A stretch of 64,000 nt of DNA from SHVO01 sp041919675. Its GTDB lineage: Bacteria; Pseudomonadota; Alphaproteobacteria; Rhodospirillales; Rhodospirillaceae. Position 1 is the first letter of the stretch, and each line of letters begins with the position of its first letter. Under the pieces are notes generated by a model. That model saw only the letters and a program-made list of their open reading frames with translations. It did not search any database and was not told the origin of the DNA. The DNA is taken from assembly GCA_041919675.1 (NCBI GenBank), contig JAYRTJ010000005.1, forward strand, positions 1 through 64,000, given 5' to 3'. The position numbers and the translations under genes are program-made. Of the stretch, positions 43,818-52,495 are shown one piece after another.

Positions 43818-44006
43818 AGCCCCGTCACCACCATCGCGCGTCTCCCGGGAACCAAGCGCCCGTCGGCACGTTGTAGAGCCGTTGATAACGCGCGATTTTG
43901 ACGCCGCGAGGATTCATGCGCCCCTTGCTCTTGTGGCTGCCCGGGATTTAGGCCGTTGAAGGAGCGGCTGATGCGCATAGATATTTCCCCTCCCCAGGTG
44001 TCTTGA

Positions 44007-45527
44007 ATGTCAGGGCTCGGCCACAGGATCGCCACCGGCGCCACTTGGATCGTCCTTCAACGATTGGCCGTGCGCATCATCGGCCTCGTCAGCACGGTCA
44101 TCCTCGCGCGTCTCCTGGTTCCGGAAGATTTCGGCCTGGTCGCCCTGGCGACCACCATGCTCGCCGTTCTCGAGACATTGCTCGAACTCGGCTTCGACTT
44201 GGCGCTCATCCAAAAACAGTCGGCCGACCGCTCTCAATACGATACGGCCTGGACTCTTTCGATCGTACGCGGTGTGTTGACCGCGCTTCTGTTCGTCGCC
44301 GCCGCCTACCCGCTGGCCGACTTTTATAACGACCCGCGTTTGGCCATGGTCGTCATGTGGCTCGCCGCGATCGCTCTTCTGAGCGGATTCCAGAACATCG
44401 GCATCGTCGAGTTCCGCATGGAACTGCGGTTCGAGCGCGAATTCCGCCTCCTTGTCGTCAGCAAGCTCGCCGCTTTTGTCGTGACCCTCGCGCTTGCCTG
44501 GTATTGGCGCGACTATCGCGCGCTTGTGGCCGGCATTCTCACGGGCAAAGCGGTCAACTTCATCCTCAGCTACACGATGCACCCTTACCGCCCCCGTCTC
44601 TCCTTGAAGGGCGCGACACTGTTTCTGCATTTCTCGAAATGGCTGCTGGTGAACAATCTCGTCGTGCTGATCCGTCAGCGCATGGACACCTTCGTGGTGG
44701 GCAAGATGTCGAGCGCAAGCGCGCTCGGCCACTACTCGGTCGCCTACGAGATCTCCAACCTGGCGACGACCGAACTGATTTGGCCCATCTCGCGCGCGCT
44801 GTTCCCCGGCTTCGCCAAGATGCAGGGCAATCCGGCGCGCCTCGCGGCCGGTTTTGTCGCGTCGCTGGGCATCATGTTCTTTCTCGGCGCGCCGCTGGCC
44901 GTCGGCGTAGGGCTTGTCGCCGAACATATCGTGCGCATTTTCCTCGGCGCGCCGTGGATGCCGGCCGTTCCGCTGATTCAGGTTCTTAGTCTCTATGGCT
45001 TCCTGAACCTTCCCGCGGCAAACGGCCAGGCGATCTATCTCGCCATCGGCCGTCCGGACCTCATTACATGGCGCGGCCTGCCGAGCGTGCTTGTGCTTCC
45101 CCCGGCGCTGATTGGCGGCGTTCATTTCATGGGGCCCGTCGGCGCGGCCTGGGCGCTCGTGCTCAGTGCGGCCGTCGGGCTCGTCGTGCATTTCTGGCTG
45201 ATCAAGCGTCAACTCACCGTGGCCGCAAAGGACATCGTCGGCGCCCTGTGGCGTCCGAGCCTTGCGTTGGGCGCGATGGCCGCGGCGGTGTTGGTTATCG
45301 ATCGTGCCTGGCCCGACGAAGAGACGCTCGCGCAAGGCCTCCTGCAGACGATGACCCTCGCCGCGGCGGGCGCCCTCACCTACTTTGGGACCGTCGCGAT
45401 TCTATGGCTGGCCGCCGGGCGCCCCGACGGAACCGAAACGCGAATTCTTGGCACCGTTGAAGAATGGCTGGCGGTGAGACGGCGTGCCGGCGCGGCGATC
45501 CCGCGGTCGGAACCTCCACCGGCCTAG
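44007..45527 (+). CDS. Polysaccharide/lipopolysaccharide flippase (Wzx/MATE-like, WzxC type)
   Basis: A 506-residue inner-membrane protein with about 12-14 hydrophobic segments. The N-terminus ATGATWIVLQRLAVRIIGLVSTVILARLLVPEDFGLVALATTMLAVLETL is the polysaccharide-synthesis transporter signature. NNLVVLIRQRMDTFVVGKMSSASALGHYSVAYEISNLATTEL (~215-256) is typical of the WzxC/lipopolysaccharide biosynthesis branch. It would flip lipid-linked sugar repeat units. AGGTG lies six bases before the ATG. No glycosyltransferases are adjacent, so the polymer is unknown. Confidence 0.9.
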   Translation: MSGLGHRIATGATWIVLQRLAVRIIGLVSTVILARLLVPEDFGLVALATTMLAVLETLLELGFDLALIQKQSADRSQYDTAWTLSIVRGVLTALLFVAAAYPLADFYNDPRLAMVVMWLAAIALLSGFQNIGIVEFRMELRFEREFRLLVVSKLAAFVVTLALAWYWRDYRALVAGILTGKAVNFILSYTMHPYRPRLSLKGATLFLHFSKWLLVNNLVVLIRQRMDTFVVGKMSSASALGHYSVAYEISNLATTELIWPISRALFPGFAKMQGNPARLAAGFVASLGIMFFLGAPLAVGVGLVAEHIVRIFLGAPWMPAVPLIQVLSLYGFLNLPAANGQAIYLAIGRPDLITWRGLPSVLVLPPALIGGVHFMGPVGAAWALVLSAAVGLVVHFWLIKRQLTVAAKDIVGALWRPSLALGAMAAAVLVIDRAWPDEETLAQGLLQTMTLAAAGALTYFGTVAILWLAAGRPDGTETRILGTVEEWLAVRRRAGAAIPRSEPPPA

Positions 45528-45785
45528 TCCCGGCGTTGCCGGCCCGCCAAATTTTTCTCGCGCGTTTCGCACGCGCCGGCGGGGAGGAAATGGGCCGTAA
45601 AGGGTTCCACCTCAAGTTATTTTTGCCTCAAAACTTGTTTTATCCACAAGGTTGCGGTTACGCCACCCCCGGTAGCGTCTTTGCGGGATGGTGTGTATTG
45701 TTAGTCATCGCTGCACCGGAGAATTTTCAATCAATAATGTAGCGAACCGTTTTGTGACAACTGCCGTCTGTCTCAACTGGTGGTC

Positions 45786-46532
45786 ATGACCTTCGCGCCA
45801 GGTTCTTCCGGTGAACTCGACTTCTCCAAGATCAGCTTCCTGGTCGTGGACGATAAGCCCTTCTTCCGCGAAATGGTTCATGCGGCCCTGCGGGGGCGCA
45901 GCCGCGCGCTGCGCGACGCCACGACCATCGACAAAGGAGTCGAGGTGCTTCGCCACTACGGACACGACATCAACTGCATCATTTCCGACTGGGATATGAC
46001 ACCCCTCGGCGGGCTCGATCTTCTGCGCATGGTGCGCGCGCGCCTGATCCCGACTGTCTCGCCGCGTGTCAGCTACGTGATCTTGACCGCGCGCGCCGAC
46101 ACCTCGGCGGTGAAGTGCGCGATCGATCTCGACGTCAACGGGTTCGCCGTCGCGCCGCTCTCGATCGAAAAATTGGTGAAGACAATTGGAAGCGCGCTGC
46201 GGCGTACGTGGATGCTGCATCAATCGGTGCACTACGCAGCCGTGGCGCCCGTCGTTCCGGCGCCGCTCTCGAACGATACACCGGCGCCGAAAGCCGCCGC
46301 TCCGGCGCAACAGGCGCGCAAGCCCGCGCCGCCCACAGGGACGCCGCTCAAGAATGTCCGGATCTGCGGGATCGATGCCGTACAGCCCGGCGCGATCCTC
46401 GCGAAAGACCTGCGCGATCAGGACGGGCGGCTCCTGCTTGCCACCGGGACGGAACTCCGGGCGAGTTTAATCGACCGGGTGCGCGGCGCGGTGCGGTGCG
46501 TATGGATCGGCGACAATCCGAACGGGGCATAA
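45786..46532 (+). CDS. Receiver-domain protein with C-terminal small domain, lacking the receiver lysine (paralogue 1)
   Basis: A 248-residue protein. The receiver (~15-140) has the acidic pair in VVDDKPFFREM, phospho-acceptor D68 in ISDWDMTPLGG and T101 in ILTARAD, but A123 (FAVAPLS) stands where receivers carry the conserved Lys. After an Ala/Pro linker (~150-185) comes a ~60-residue domain, IDAVQPGAILAKDLRDQDGRLLLATGTELRASLIDRV, like segments found next to HD-GYP proteins. There is no DNA-binding or kinase domain. A collinear paralogue lies at 46675-47439. The 258 bases upstream (45528-45785) hold no gene, only a weak 5-bp hairpin near 45530 and an AT-rich stretch. Confidence 0.85.
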   Translation: MTFAPGSSGELDFSKISFLVVDDKPFFREMVHAALRGRSRALRDATTIDKGVEVLRHYGHDINCIISDWDMTPLGGLDLLRMVRARLIPTVSPRVSYVILTARADTSAVKCAIDLDVNGFAVAPLSIEKLVKTIGSALRRTWMLHQSVHYAAVAPVVPAPLSNDTPAPKAAAPAQQARKPAPPTGTPLKNVRICGIDAVQPGAILAKDLRDQDGRLLLATGTELRASLIDRVRGAVRCVWIGDNPNGA

Positions 46533-46674
46533 ACCCCGCGAAATCGCGCGGTTTTGCCTCTATGAACGCGGAACCAAACTTCAATCCGATACGTTGACTC
46601 TTCTCCCTGCAAGCCGGACACCGTGCTGACGGGCGGACGGGGGGACTTTCTCAACCATTGGATAGAGGTCGACC

Positions 46675-47439
46675 ATGATCGCCGCCCACGGCCCTCACGC
46701 CGACGTCAATCTTTCCCGCGTCGGTTTTCTCATTGTCGACGATAAGCCGATGTCGCGCGAAATGGCGCACACCGCGCTGATCGACCGGGCGCGCAAAGTC
46801 CGCCAGACCATGAGCGTCGAAAAGGCGGCCGAGATTCTTACGCAGCCGGACGCGGACGTCGAATGCGTCGTCGCCGATTGGGATATGTTGCCCGTGGGCG
46901 GGCTGGAACTTCTGCGCATGATCCGCTGCCGGGCGCTGCCGAATGTCGATCCGCGCACCAATTTTGTGATTTTCACCGCACGCGCCGAAGAGGCCGCCGT
47001 CAAATGCGCCGTGGAACTCGACGTCAACGGCTTCGCGGCCGCCCCGCTTTCCTTGGATAAATTGGCCCGCACGATCGGTGCGGCCGTGGCGCGCACCTGG
47101 AACTTGCAGGACATCGGCCACTATGCGTCGGTGCCGTGCGTCGTTCCGCCGCCCGCGCCGTCACAGCCCATCGTTTCCCGCACACCGGCGACCATGGCGG
47201 GGGCTTGCGGCAGTTCACCGTTCGGGCACGTGCAGACGCACGGCCGGCGTCCGGCGGGCGTGCGCATGTGTGGCCTGAATGACATTCAGCCGGGCTCGAT
47301 CCTTGCGCGCGATATCCGCGATGTTCATGGAACCTTGCTGCTGCGGACGGGAACCGCCCTGGAACCGTCGATGATCGGCCGGCTAAGGAAGGCGGCGGGC
47401 GCGGCCGCGGACCGCTATCAGGTGTGGGTCCGCACCTAG
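46675..47439 (+). CDS. Receiver-domain protein with C-terminal small domain, lacking the receiver lysine (paralogue 2)
   Basis: A 254-residue protein in exact register with the previous gene over the receiver: VVDDKP-like acidic pair (IVDDKPMSREM), D68 in VADWDMLPVGG, T101, and again A123 (FAAAPLS) in place of Lys. The C-terminal domain reads LNDIQPGSILARDIRDVHGTLLLRTGTALEPSMIGRL. A GAGG ribosome site precedes the ATG. The two genes are a tandem duplication 142 bases apart. Loss of the lysine in both copies suggests that phosphorylation-linked switching is altered in the same way. Confidence 0.85.
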   Translation: MIAAHGPHADVNLSRVGFLIVDDKPMSREMAHTALIDRARKVRQTMSVEKAAEILTQPDADVECVVADWDMLPVGGLELLRMIRCRALPNVDPRTNFVIFTARAEEAAVKCAVELDVNGFAAAPLSLDKLARTIGAAVARTWNLQDIGHYASVPCVVPPPAPSQPIVSRTPATMAGACGSSPFGHVQTHGRRPAGVRMCGLNDIQPGSILARDIRDVHGTLLLRTGTALEPSMIGRLRKAAGAAADRYQVWVRT

Positions 47440-47471
47440 CGGCGGGCCGCCGGGCGGCCTAAGATGACGCC

Positions 47472-48131
47472 ATGCGCATCGATATCGTCTTCGACACGGT
47501 CTGCCCCTGGTGCTTCGTCGGCAAGCGCCGGTTCGACCGCGCCCTCAAGGCCCGCCCCCATCTCAAGCCCGAACTGCGTTACCGGTCGTTTCTGCTCAAT
47601 CCGGATTTGCCGCCGCAAGGTGTGGACCGGCGCGAATATCTGGAACGCAAGTTCGGCGGCAGCCACCAGTACGACCGGATCGCCGAGGCGTTGGTTTACA
47701 CGGGCAAGGCCGAAGGCATCGATTTCGCGCTCGATAAGATCAAGCGCGTTCCCAACTCGGCGAATTCGCATCGCCTCGTGCGCCTTGCCCATACGCTCGG
47801 GCGGCAGGCCGAGGCGGTCGAATTGCTGTTCAGCGCATTCTTCGAGCAGGGCTTGGATCTCGGCAATGTCGAGGTGCTGATCCGCCTCGCCGAACAGATC
47901 GGTATCGAGCGCCACATGGCCCATGCGCATCTCTCGGGCGACAGCGACCTCAACGCCGTCTATACGGAAAATGCGCGGATGCACCGCCTCGGCATCACCG
48001 GCGTTCCCTGCTTCATCTTTAACGAAGGCCGGGCCATCGCGGGCGCGCAGGAGCCTGAAATCCTCATCCGCATGATCGACATGGCCGTGGCGCAGGATGC
48101 CGAACGCCCCGCCATGCAGAGCAGCGGTTAA
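47472..48131 (+). CDS. DsbA-family (FrnE-like) oxidoreductase
   Basis: A 219-residue thioredoxin-fold protein with the redox motif C11-P-W-C14 in DTVCPWCFVGKRRFDRAL and the cis-Pro region GITGVPCFIFNEGRAIAGAQEPEIL (~175-199). A helical insertion lies between. There is no signal peptide, so unlike DsbA it acts in the cytoplasm, as expected for the FrnE group of polyketide or general dithiol oxidoreductases. It starts 32 bases after the second receiver gene. Confidence 0.92.
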   Translation: MRIDIVFDTVCPWCFVGKRRFDRALKARPHLKPELRYRSFLLNPDLPPQGVDRREYLERKFGGSHQYDRIAEALVYTGKAEGIDFALDKIKRVPNSANSHRLVRLAHTLGRQAEAVELLFSAFFEQGLDLGNVEVLIRLAEQIGIERHMAHAHLSGDSDLNAVYTENARMHRLGITGVPCFIFNEGRAIAGAQEPEILIRMIDMAVAQDAERPAMQSSG

Positions 48132-48180
48132 ATCTTTTCACCCGCGGCGCCTCGCAATCTAATTTTTTAGATGAAAATTG

Positions 48181-48216
48181 TAGTATAACTTATTGTTTCT
48201 ACAATAAATAATACTA
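48181..48216. repeat. AT-rich imperfect palindrome
   Basis: Arms TAGTATAACTTATTGT (48181-48196) and ACAATAAATAATACTA (48201-48216) pair at 14 of 16 positions around loop TTCT. The inner 7 bp (TTATTGT/ACAATAA) and outer 6 bp (TAGTAT/ATACTA) are perfect. It lies in the 183-base gap between the DsbA-like gene and the small protein gene. It is much richer in AT than the surroundings and could be an operator or a terminator stem. Confidence 0.7.
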
Positions 48217-48314
48217 GTGGTTGCGCCTTCAATCGCGCTGGAGCGTTAACCTTTTTCTTACCAACGCCGGACCATTCTGACCCTCCGCCTAGTCGTTCAG
48301 CGAAGGTAAATGCG

Positions 48315-48599
48315 ATGTCCGAACAGTGTGATCACGCTTTCAAGGTTCTGGTGAATACCTCAAAGTTCGAAGCCGTGGTCGCGCAGTCGTGCAAGGCCGC
48401 CTACGCCGTCGAGATGATCGCTCACGACCCGACAGTCATTCCTCACGTGCGGGTCTTCAACGTCGTCTTCGCGAGCCCCGAGGACCGCGACCGCGTTCGT
48501 ATCGCCATGCGTTTCCTCGAAAAGGAACAGGCCGAGCTCGCCAAGGTCAAAAGCCAGCCCCCTGGACCGACTCTCGCCCGCCGCCTCGTCAGCGCTTAA
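48315..48599 (+). CDS. Small protein of unknown function
   Basis: A 94-residue soluble protein (MSEQCDHAFKVLVNTSKFEAVV...) with two Cys in the N-terminal third and a helical, charged C-terminal half (PEDRDRVRIAMRFLEKEQAELAKVK). No family recognised. GAAGGT lies eight bases before the ATG. Its TAA stop and the TAA of the convergent mfd gene share the palindrome TTAA, so the two genes overlap by 4 bases. Confidence 0.65.
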   Translation: MSEQCDHAFKVLVNTSKFEAVVAQSCKAAYAVEMIAHDPTVIPHVRVFNVVFASPEDRDRVRIAMRFLEKEQAELAKVKSQPPGPTLARRLVSA

Positions 48600-51500
48600 G
48601 CGGCTTTCTCCGCCAACTTCGCCATACGTCCAAGGACTGTCTGAAGTCCCTTGATCCGCGCGCTTGGGGTGTCCCAAGGACGAATGAAGACGATCTTCTG
48701 ATCGGGGCGCAGCTTTACCGTGCCCGCCTGCTCGGCGATGAAATCCACAAGGCCTTTGGCGTTCGGGAAGCTATTGTTCTTGAGCGATACGACGGCGCCC
48801 TTCGGGCCCGCATCGACCTTTTCCACGTTGGCTTTGCGGCACAGCGCCTTGATGCCGACGACGTCGAGCAGGTTCTCGACTTCCGGCGGCAGCGGGCCAA
48901 AGCGGTCGATGAGTTCGGCCGCGAAGCCGTCGATCTCGTCGCGGTCCGCAAGCTCGCCGATACGGCGGTAGAGCGAAAGGCGGATGCCGAGATCCTTGAC
49001 GTAGGTGTCCGGAATAAGCACCGGCGCGCCCGTGTTGATCTGCGGCGACCATTCCTCGGACACCGGCCCGGCGTCTTCGTCCTCGCCGGCCCGCGCGGCG
49101 GCAACGGCCTCTTCCAGAAGGTGCTGATAAAGTTCGACGCCCACTTCCTTGATGTGGCCCGACTGCTCGTCGCCGAGAAGATTGCCCGCGCCGCGGATGT
49201 CGAGATCGTGACTGGCCAGCGAGAAACCCGCGCCGAGGCTGTCGAGGGTCTGCATGACGTCCAGGCGCTTTTGCGCCGTCGGGGTCGGCTTCCGGTCCGG
49301 CGGCAGGGTCAGATAGGCGTAGCCGCGCGCCTTGCCGCGCCCGACACGTCCGCGCAACTGATAGAGCGCCGAGAGGCCGAACATATCGGCCCGGTGGATG
49401 AGGATGGTGTTGACCTGCGGCATATCGAGGCCGGACTCGATGATATTGGTCGCGAGCAGGATATCGAACTTGCCTTCACTGAACGACGTCATGACGTCTT
49501 CCAGCGCCGTCGGGCTCATCTGACCATGCGCGACCGCGTATTTCACTTCCGGCACGAGTTTGCGCAGACGCTCGGCGACGCCGTCGATGTCCGCGACACG
49601 CGGGCAGACATAGAAGCACTGGCCGCCGCGGAAACGTTCGCGCAGGATCGCCTCGCGAACGACCACGGGGTCGAACGGCAACACGAAGGTGCGTACCGCG
49701 AGACGGTCGACCGGAGGCGTCGCGATCAAGCTCATCTCGCGCACGCCGCTGAGGGCCATTTGCAGGGTGCGTGGAATTGGCGTTGCCGTAAGCGTCAGCA
49801 CATGCACTTCGGCCCGCAGCTGCTTGAGGCGTTCCTTGTGCGCGACCCCGAAATGCTGCTCCTCGTCGACGATGAGAAGACCCAGGTCCTTGAACGCGAT
49901 GCTCTTTGCCAGCAGCGCATGGGTGCCGATGACGACGTCGATGGTTCCGTCGGCGAGCCCCTCTTTGACCGCCGCGGCGTCTTTTGCCGTGACCAGGCGC
50001 GAGAGCTGCGCAATGCGCAGCGGAAAACCCTTGAAGCGTTCGGTGAAACCACGCGCGTGCTGACGCGCAAGAAGGGTCGTCGGCACGACGACGGCGACCT
50101 GCATGCCGCTCATGGCCGCGACAAAGGCGGCGCGCAGCGCGACTTCCGTCTTGCCGAACCCGACGTCGCCGCACACCAGGCGGTCCATCGGACGCCCCTT
50201 GCCCAGGTCGTCGATGGTATCGGAGATGGCTTTGATCTGATCGTCCGTCTCGGCATAGGGGAAGCGCGCGCAAAACTCCTCGAACAGGCCTTCGGCCGGC
50301 GCGACGACCGGCGCTTCCTTGACCTGGCGGTCGGCGGCGATCTTGATGAGCTGCTCGGCCATGTCGCGGATGCGCTGCTTGAGCTTGGCCTTGCGCGCCT
50401 GCCAGGCCGCGCCGCCTAATTTGTCGAGCTGAACGCCGGCCTGCTCCGAGCCGAAGCGCGAGAGGACGTCGATATTCTCGACGGGCACATACAAGCGGTC
50501 ATTGCCGGAGTATGTGATGCGCAAGCAATCGTGCGGCGCGCCGCCGACGGTCAGGGTCTCAAGGCCTTCGTAGCGGCCGATCCCGTGCTCGACATGGACG
50601 ATGAGGTCGCCTTCGCCGATTTGCGAGGCGTCGGCAATGAAGGCGTCCGCGCGGCGCTTCTTGCGGGCCGTACGCACCAGACGGTCGCCAAGCAGATCCT
50701 GCTCGGTCGTCAGCGCGAGATCCCTGGTCGTGAAGCCGCGTTCCAGGGCGACCGCCGTCACAACCAGCAGCGACGGATCGGCGGCCAAAGCGTCCTGCCA
50801 CGTATCGACGGGCAGAATCTTTTCCTGCCCATGGTCGCGCAAGAGACCGGCGATGCGGAGCTTGGAGCCCGCGCTGGCCGTGGCCAGAACGACCTTGCGA
50901 TTCTCGCCCTGCTGCGCCTTCACATGCGCCACGAAGGCTTCGTAGATATTCTCGTTGGGACGCGCGCGCACATCGGCGAAATCGCGGCCCAAACGCCCGC
51001 CGGCATCCTCGCCGCCGCCGACATCCGCAGCCGCATAGGAGCGGAACGCCGCCACGTGCCGGCCACGCAGCAGCGTCATCCAATCGGCTTCGTCGAGGAA
51101 CATCGTCTCCGGCGGCACCGGGTGATAGACGATGCCCTCTTCGATCGAGAGATCCTTCTTGCCCGCGCTCGCTTTATCGACGATGCGCCGCGCCTCGTAA
51201 TAGTCGCGGATCGTCTCGAAACGCACCGCGACGGATTCCTCGATGTCCTGATCGAGACTGATGCTTGCATTCGGCAGGTAATCGAGAATTGTCCCGAGGC
51301 CGTCGTGGAACAACGGCAGCCAATGCTCCTGGCCGAGGAATTTCCGGCCCTGGGAGACCGATTCATACAGGGCGTCATTGTCCGCCGCCGCGCCGAACAA
51401 TTCACGGTACTTGGTGCGGAACCGCGCGATGGAGTCCGGCGTCAGCACCGTTTCACTCATGGGTTTGAGCGAGATGCCGGTGCGCGTCCCGGTCGTGCGC

Positions 51501-52099
51501 TGGCTGACGGGATCGAAGGTGCGGATGGTCTCGATATCGTCGCCGAAAAGATCGATGCGCACAGGTTCAGGCACCCCGGGCGGATAGAGATCGATGAGCC
51601 CGCCGCGTACGGCGAACTCGCCGGCCTCCATCACCTGCTCGGCGCGCGAATAGCCGTTGGCCGCGAGGAATGCGTCGAAGGCTTTACGATCGAGTGTGGT
51701 TCGCACCTTCAACGCGAGCGCCGCATCCTTCAGCGTCTCGACTTTCGGAACGCGCTGCAGGATCGCACTGACCGTGGTGATGACAAGACGGCATTGCCCC
51801 TGGCCGGGCGGCGACGTCAGGCGGGTCAGCGCGTCGATACGCCGGGCGACCACATCCGAATGCGGCGAAACGCGGTCGTAGGGAAGACAGTCCCACGCCG
51901 GGACGGTGATGATCTCGATATCGGGCGCGAAATAGGCAACGGCCTCGGCAAGCGCGGCCAGGCGCAGTTCGTCCCGCGCGACGTGCAGCGTGGAATCGCG
52001 GAAAGCGCCGCGCGCACGTTCGGCCAGCACAAGGGCGTCGTAACCTTCCGGGATGCCGGACAGGATCCGGGCATCCACCTTGGCAAGAAAGCTTTCCAT
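48596..52099 (-). CDS. mfd: Transcription-repair coupling factor Mfd
   Basis: A 1167-residue DNA translocase that removes RNA polymerase stalled at lesions and recruits UvrA. Domains in order are the UvrB-like N-terminal part (~1-330), the RNAP-interaction CarD-like domain (~480-560; EGDLIVHVEHGIGRYEGLETLTV), the RecG-like helicase core with Walker A CGDVGFGKTEVALRAAF (~650) and DEEQHFGVAHKERLK, and the TRCF C-terminal domain. Length is normal for the family. sdhE lies 3 bases upstream on the same strand, and recG starts divergently beyond it, the usual alphaproteobacterial layout. Confidence 0.97.
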   Translation of the reverse strand: MESFLAKVDARILSGIPEGYDALVLAERARGAFRDSTLHVARDELRLAALAEAVAYFAPDIEIITVPAWDCLPYDRVSPHSDVVARRIDALTRLTSPPGQGQCRLVITTVSAILQRVPKVETLKDAALALKVRTTLDRKAFDAFLAANGYSRAEQVMEAGEFAVRGGLIDLYPPGVPEPVRIDLFGDDIETIRTFDPVSQRTTGTRTGISLKPMSETVLTPDSIARFRTKYRELFGAAADNDALYESVSQGRKFLGQEHWLPLFHDGLGTILDYLPNASISLDQDIEESVAVRFETIRDYYEARRIVDKASAGKKDLSIEEGIVYHPVPPETMFLDEADWMTLLRGRHVAAFRSYAAADVGGGEDAGGRLGRDFADVRARPNENIYEAFVAHVKAQQGENRKVVLATASAGSKLRIAGLLRDHGQEKILPVDTWQDALAADPSLLVVTAVALERGFTTRDLALTTEQDLLGDRLVRTARKKRRADAFIADASQIGEGDLIVHVEHGIGRYEGLETLTVGGAPHDCLRITYSGNDRLYVPVENIDVLSRFGSEQAGVQLDKLGGAAWQARKAKLKQRIRDMAEQLIKIAADRQVKEAPVVAPAEGLFEEFCARFPYAETDDQIKAISDTIDDLGKGRPMDRLVCGDVGFGKTEVALRAAFVAAMSGMQVAVVVPTTLLARQHARGFTERFKGFPLRIAQLSRLVTAKDAAAVKEGLADGTIDVVIGTHALLAKSIAFKDLGLLIVDEEQHFGVAHKERLKQLRAEVHVLTLTATPIPRTLQMALSGVREMSLIATPPVDRLAVRTFVLPFDPVVVREAILRERFRGGQCFYVCPRVADIDGVAERLRKLVPEVKYAVAHGQMSPTALEDVMTSFSEGKFDILLATNIIESGLDMPQVNTILIHRADMFGLSALYQLRGRVGRGKARGYAYLTLPPDRKPTPTAQKRLDVMQTLDSLGAGFSLASHDLDIRGAGNLLGDEQSGHIKEVGVELYQHLLEEAVAAARAGEDEDAGPVSEEWSPQINTGAPVLIPDTYVKDLGIRLSLYRRIGELADRDEIDGFAAELIDRFGPLPPEVENLLDVVGIKALCRKANVEKVDAGPKGAVVSLKNNSFPNAKGLVDFIAEQAGTVKLRPDQKIVFIRPWDTPSARIKGLQTVLGRMAKLAEKAA

Positions 52100-52102
52100 C
52101 CG

Positions 52103-52381
52103 TTAACCGCCTTGCCTCTTCTTTTCCCAGGCCAGCACATCGTCCAGGAGCGAGCCGTTCCAACGTGCCGGGATCGGTTTGCGCCCCATGATCCAGTCCA
52201 TGAGATCGAGGTCGGACAGCTCGAGGAATTCCTCGGCCTCCGTCAGGCGCTCCTCGGGCAGGCGGGCGGCGTTCTCTTCGAAGAATCCCCCAATAATGAC
52301 GTCGGCTTCCTTGGTGCCGCGGTGCGTGGCCCGGAAAAGGAGGCGCTTGCGCCTGGGATCGGTGGGACGGTCGGGTTCCAT
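52103..52381 (-). CDS. sdhE: FAD assembly factor SdhE
   Basis: A 92-residue protein needed for covalent flavinylation of succinate dehydrogenase SdhA. The motif HRGTKEAD (~20-27, RGxxE) and the acidic helical stretch LSDLDLMDWIMGRKPIP (~55-71) are the family signature. The frame is open far upstream through the antisense strand of recG, but the real start is the ATG ending at 52381. It abuts mfd (3-base gap). The start codon falls at the edge of a 14-base tandem duplication. Confidence 0.92.
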   Translation of the reverse strand: MEPDRPTDPRRKRLLFRATHRGTKEADVIIGGFFEENAARLPEERLTEAEEFLELSDLDLMDWIMGRKPIPARWNGSLLDDVLAWEKKRQGG

Positions 52382-52408
52382 GGGTCCAAAACAATGGGTC
52401 CAAAACAA
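52381..52408. repeat. 14-base perfect tandem duplication before sdhE
   Basis: TGGGTCCAAAACAA occurs twice without a gap (52381-52394, 52395-52408). On the minus strand each unit ends in GGACCCA, and the last unit supplies the first base of the sdhE ATG. It lies in the 114-base divergent promoter region of sdhE and recG. Confidence 0.9.
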
Positions 52409-52495
52409 TAGATTCCCGCAGGACGGGCCAAAATTGACCTCCTGTGGGGTGCTTCCGGTATAACGGGTCACGTCCGACTTGTCAGCCTGGAGTCC

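Noticed and set aside
45530..45556. Terminator after the flippase gene
   Set aside because: The stem is only 5 bp and the T-run begins nine bases behind it.
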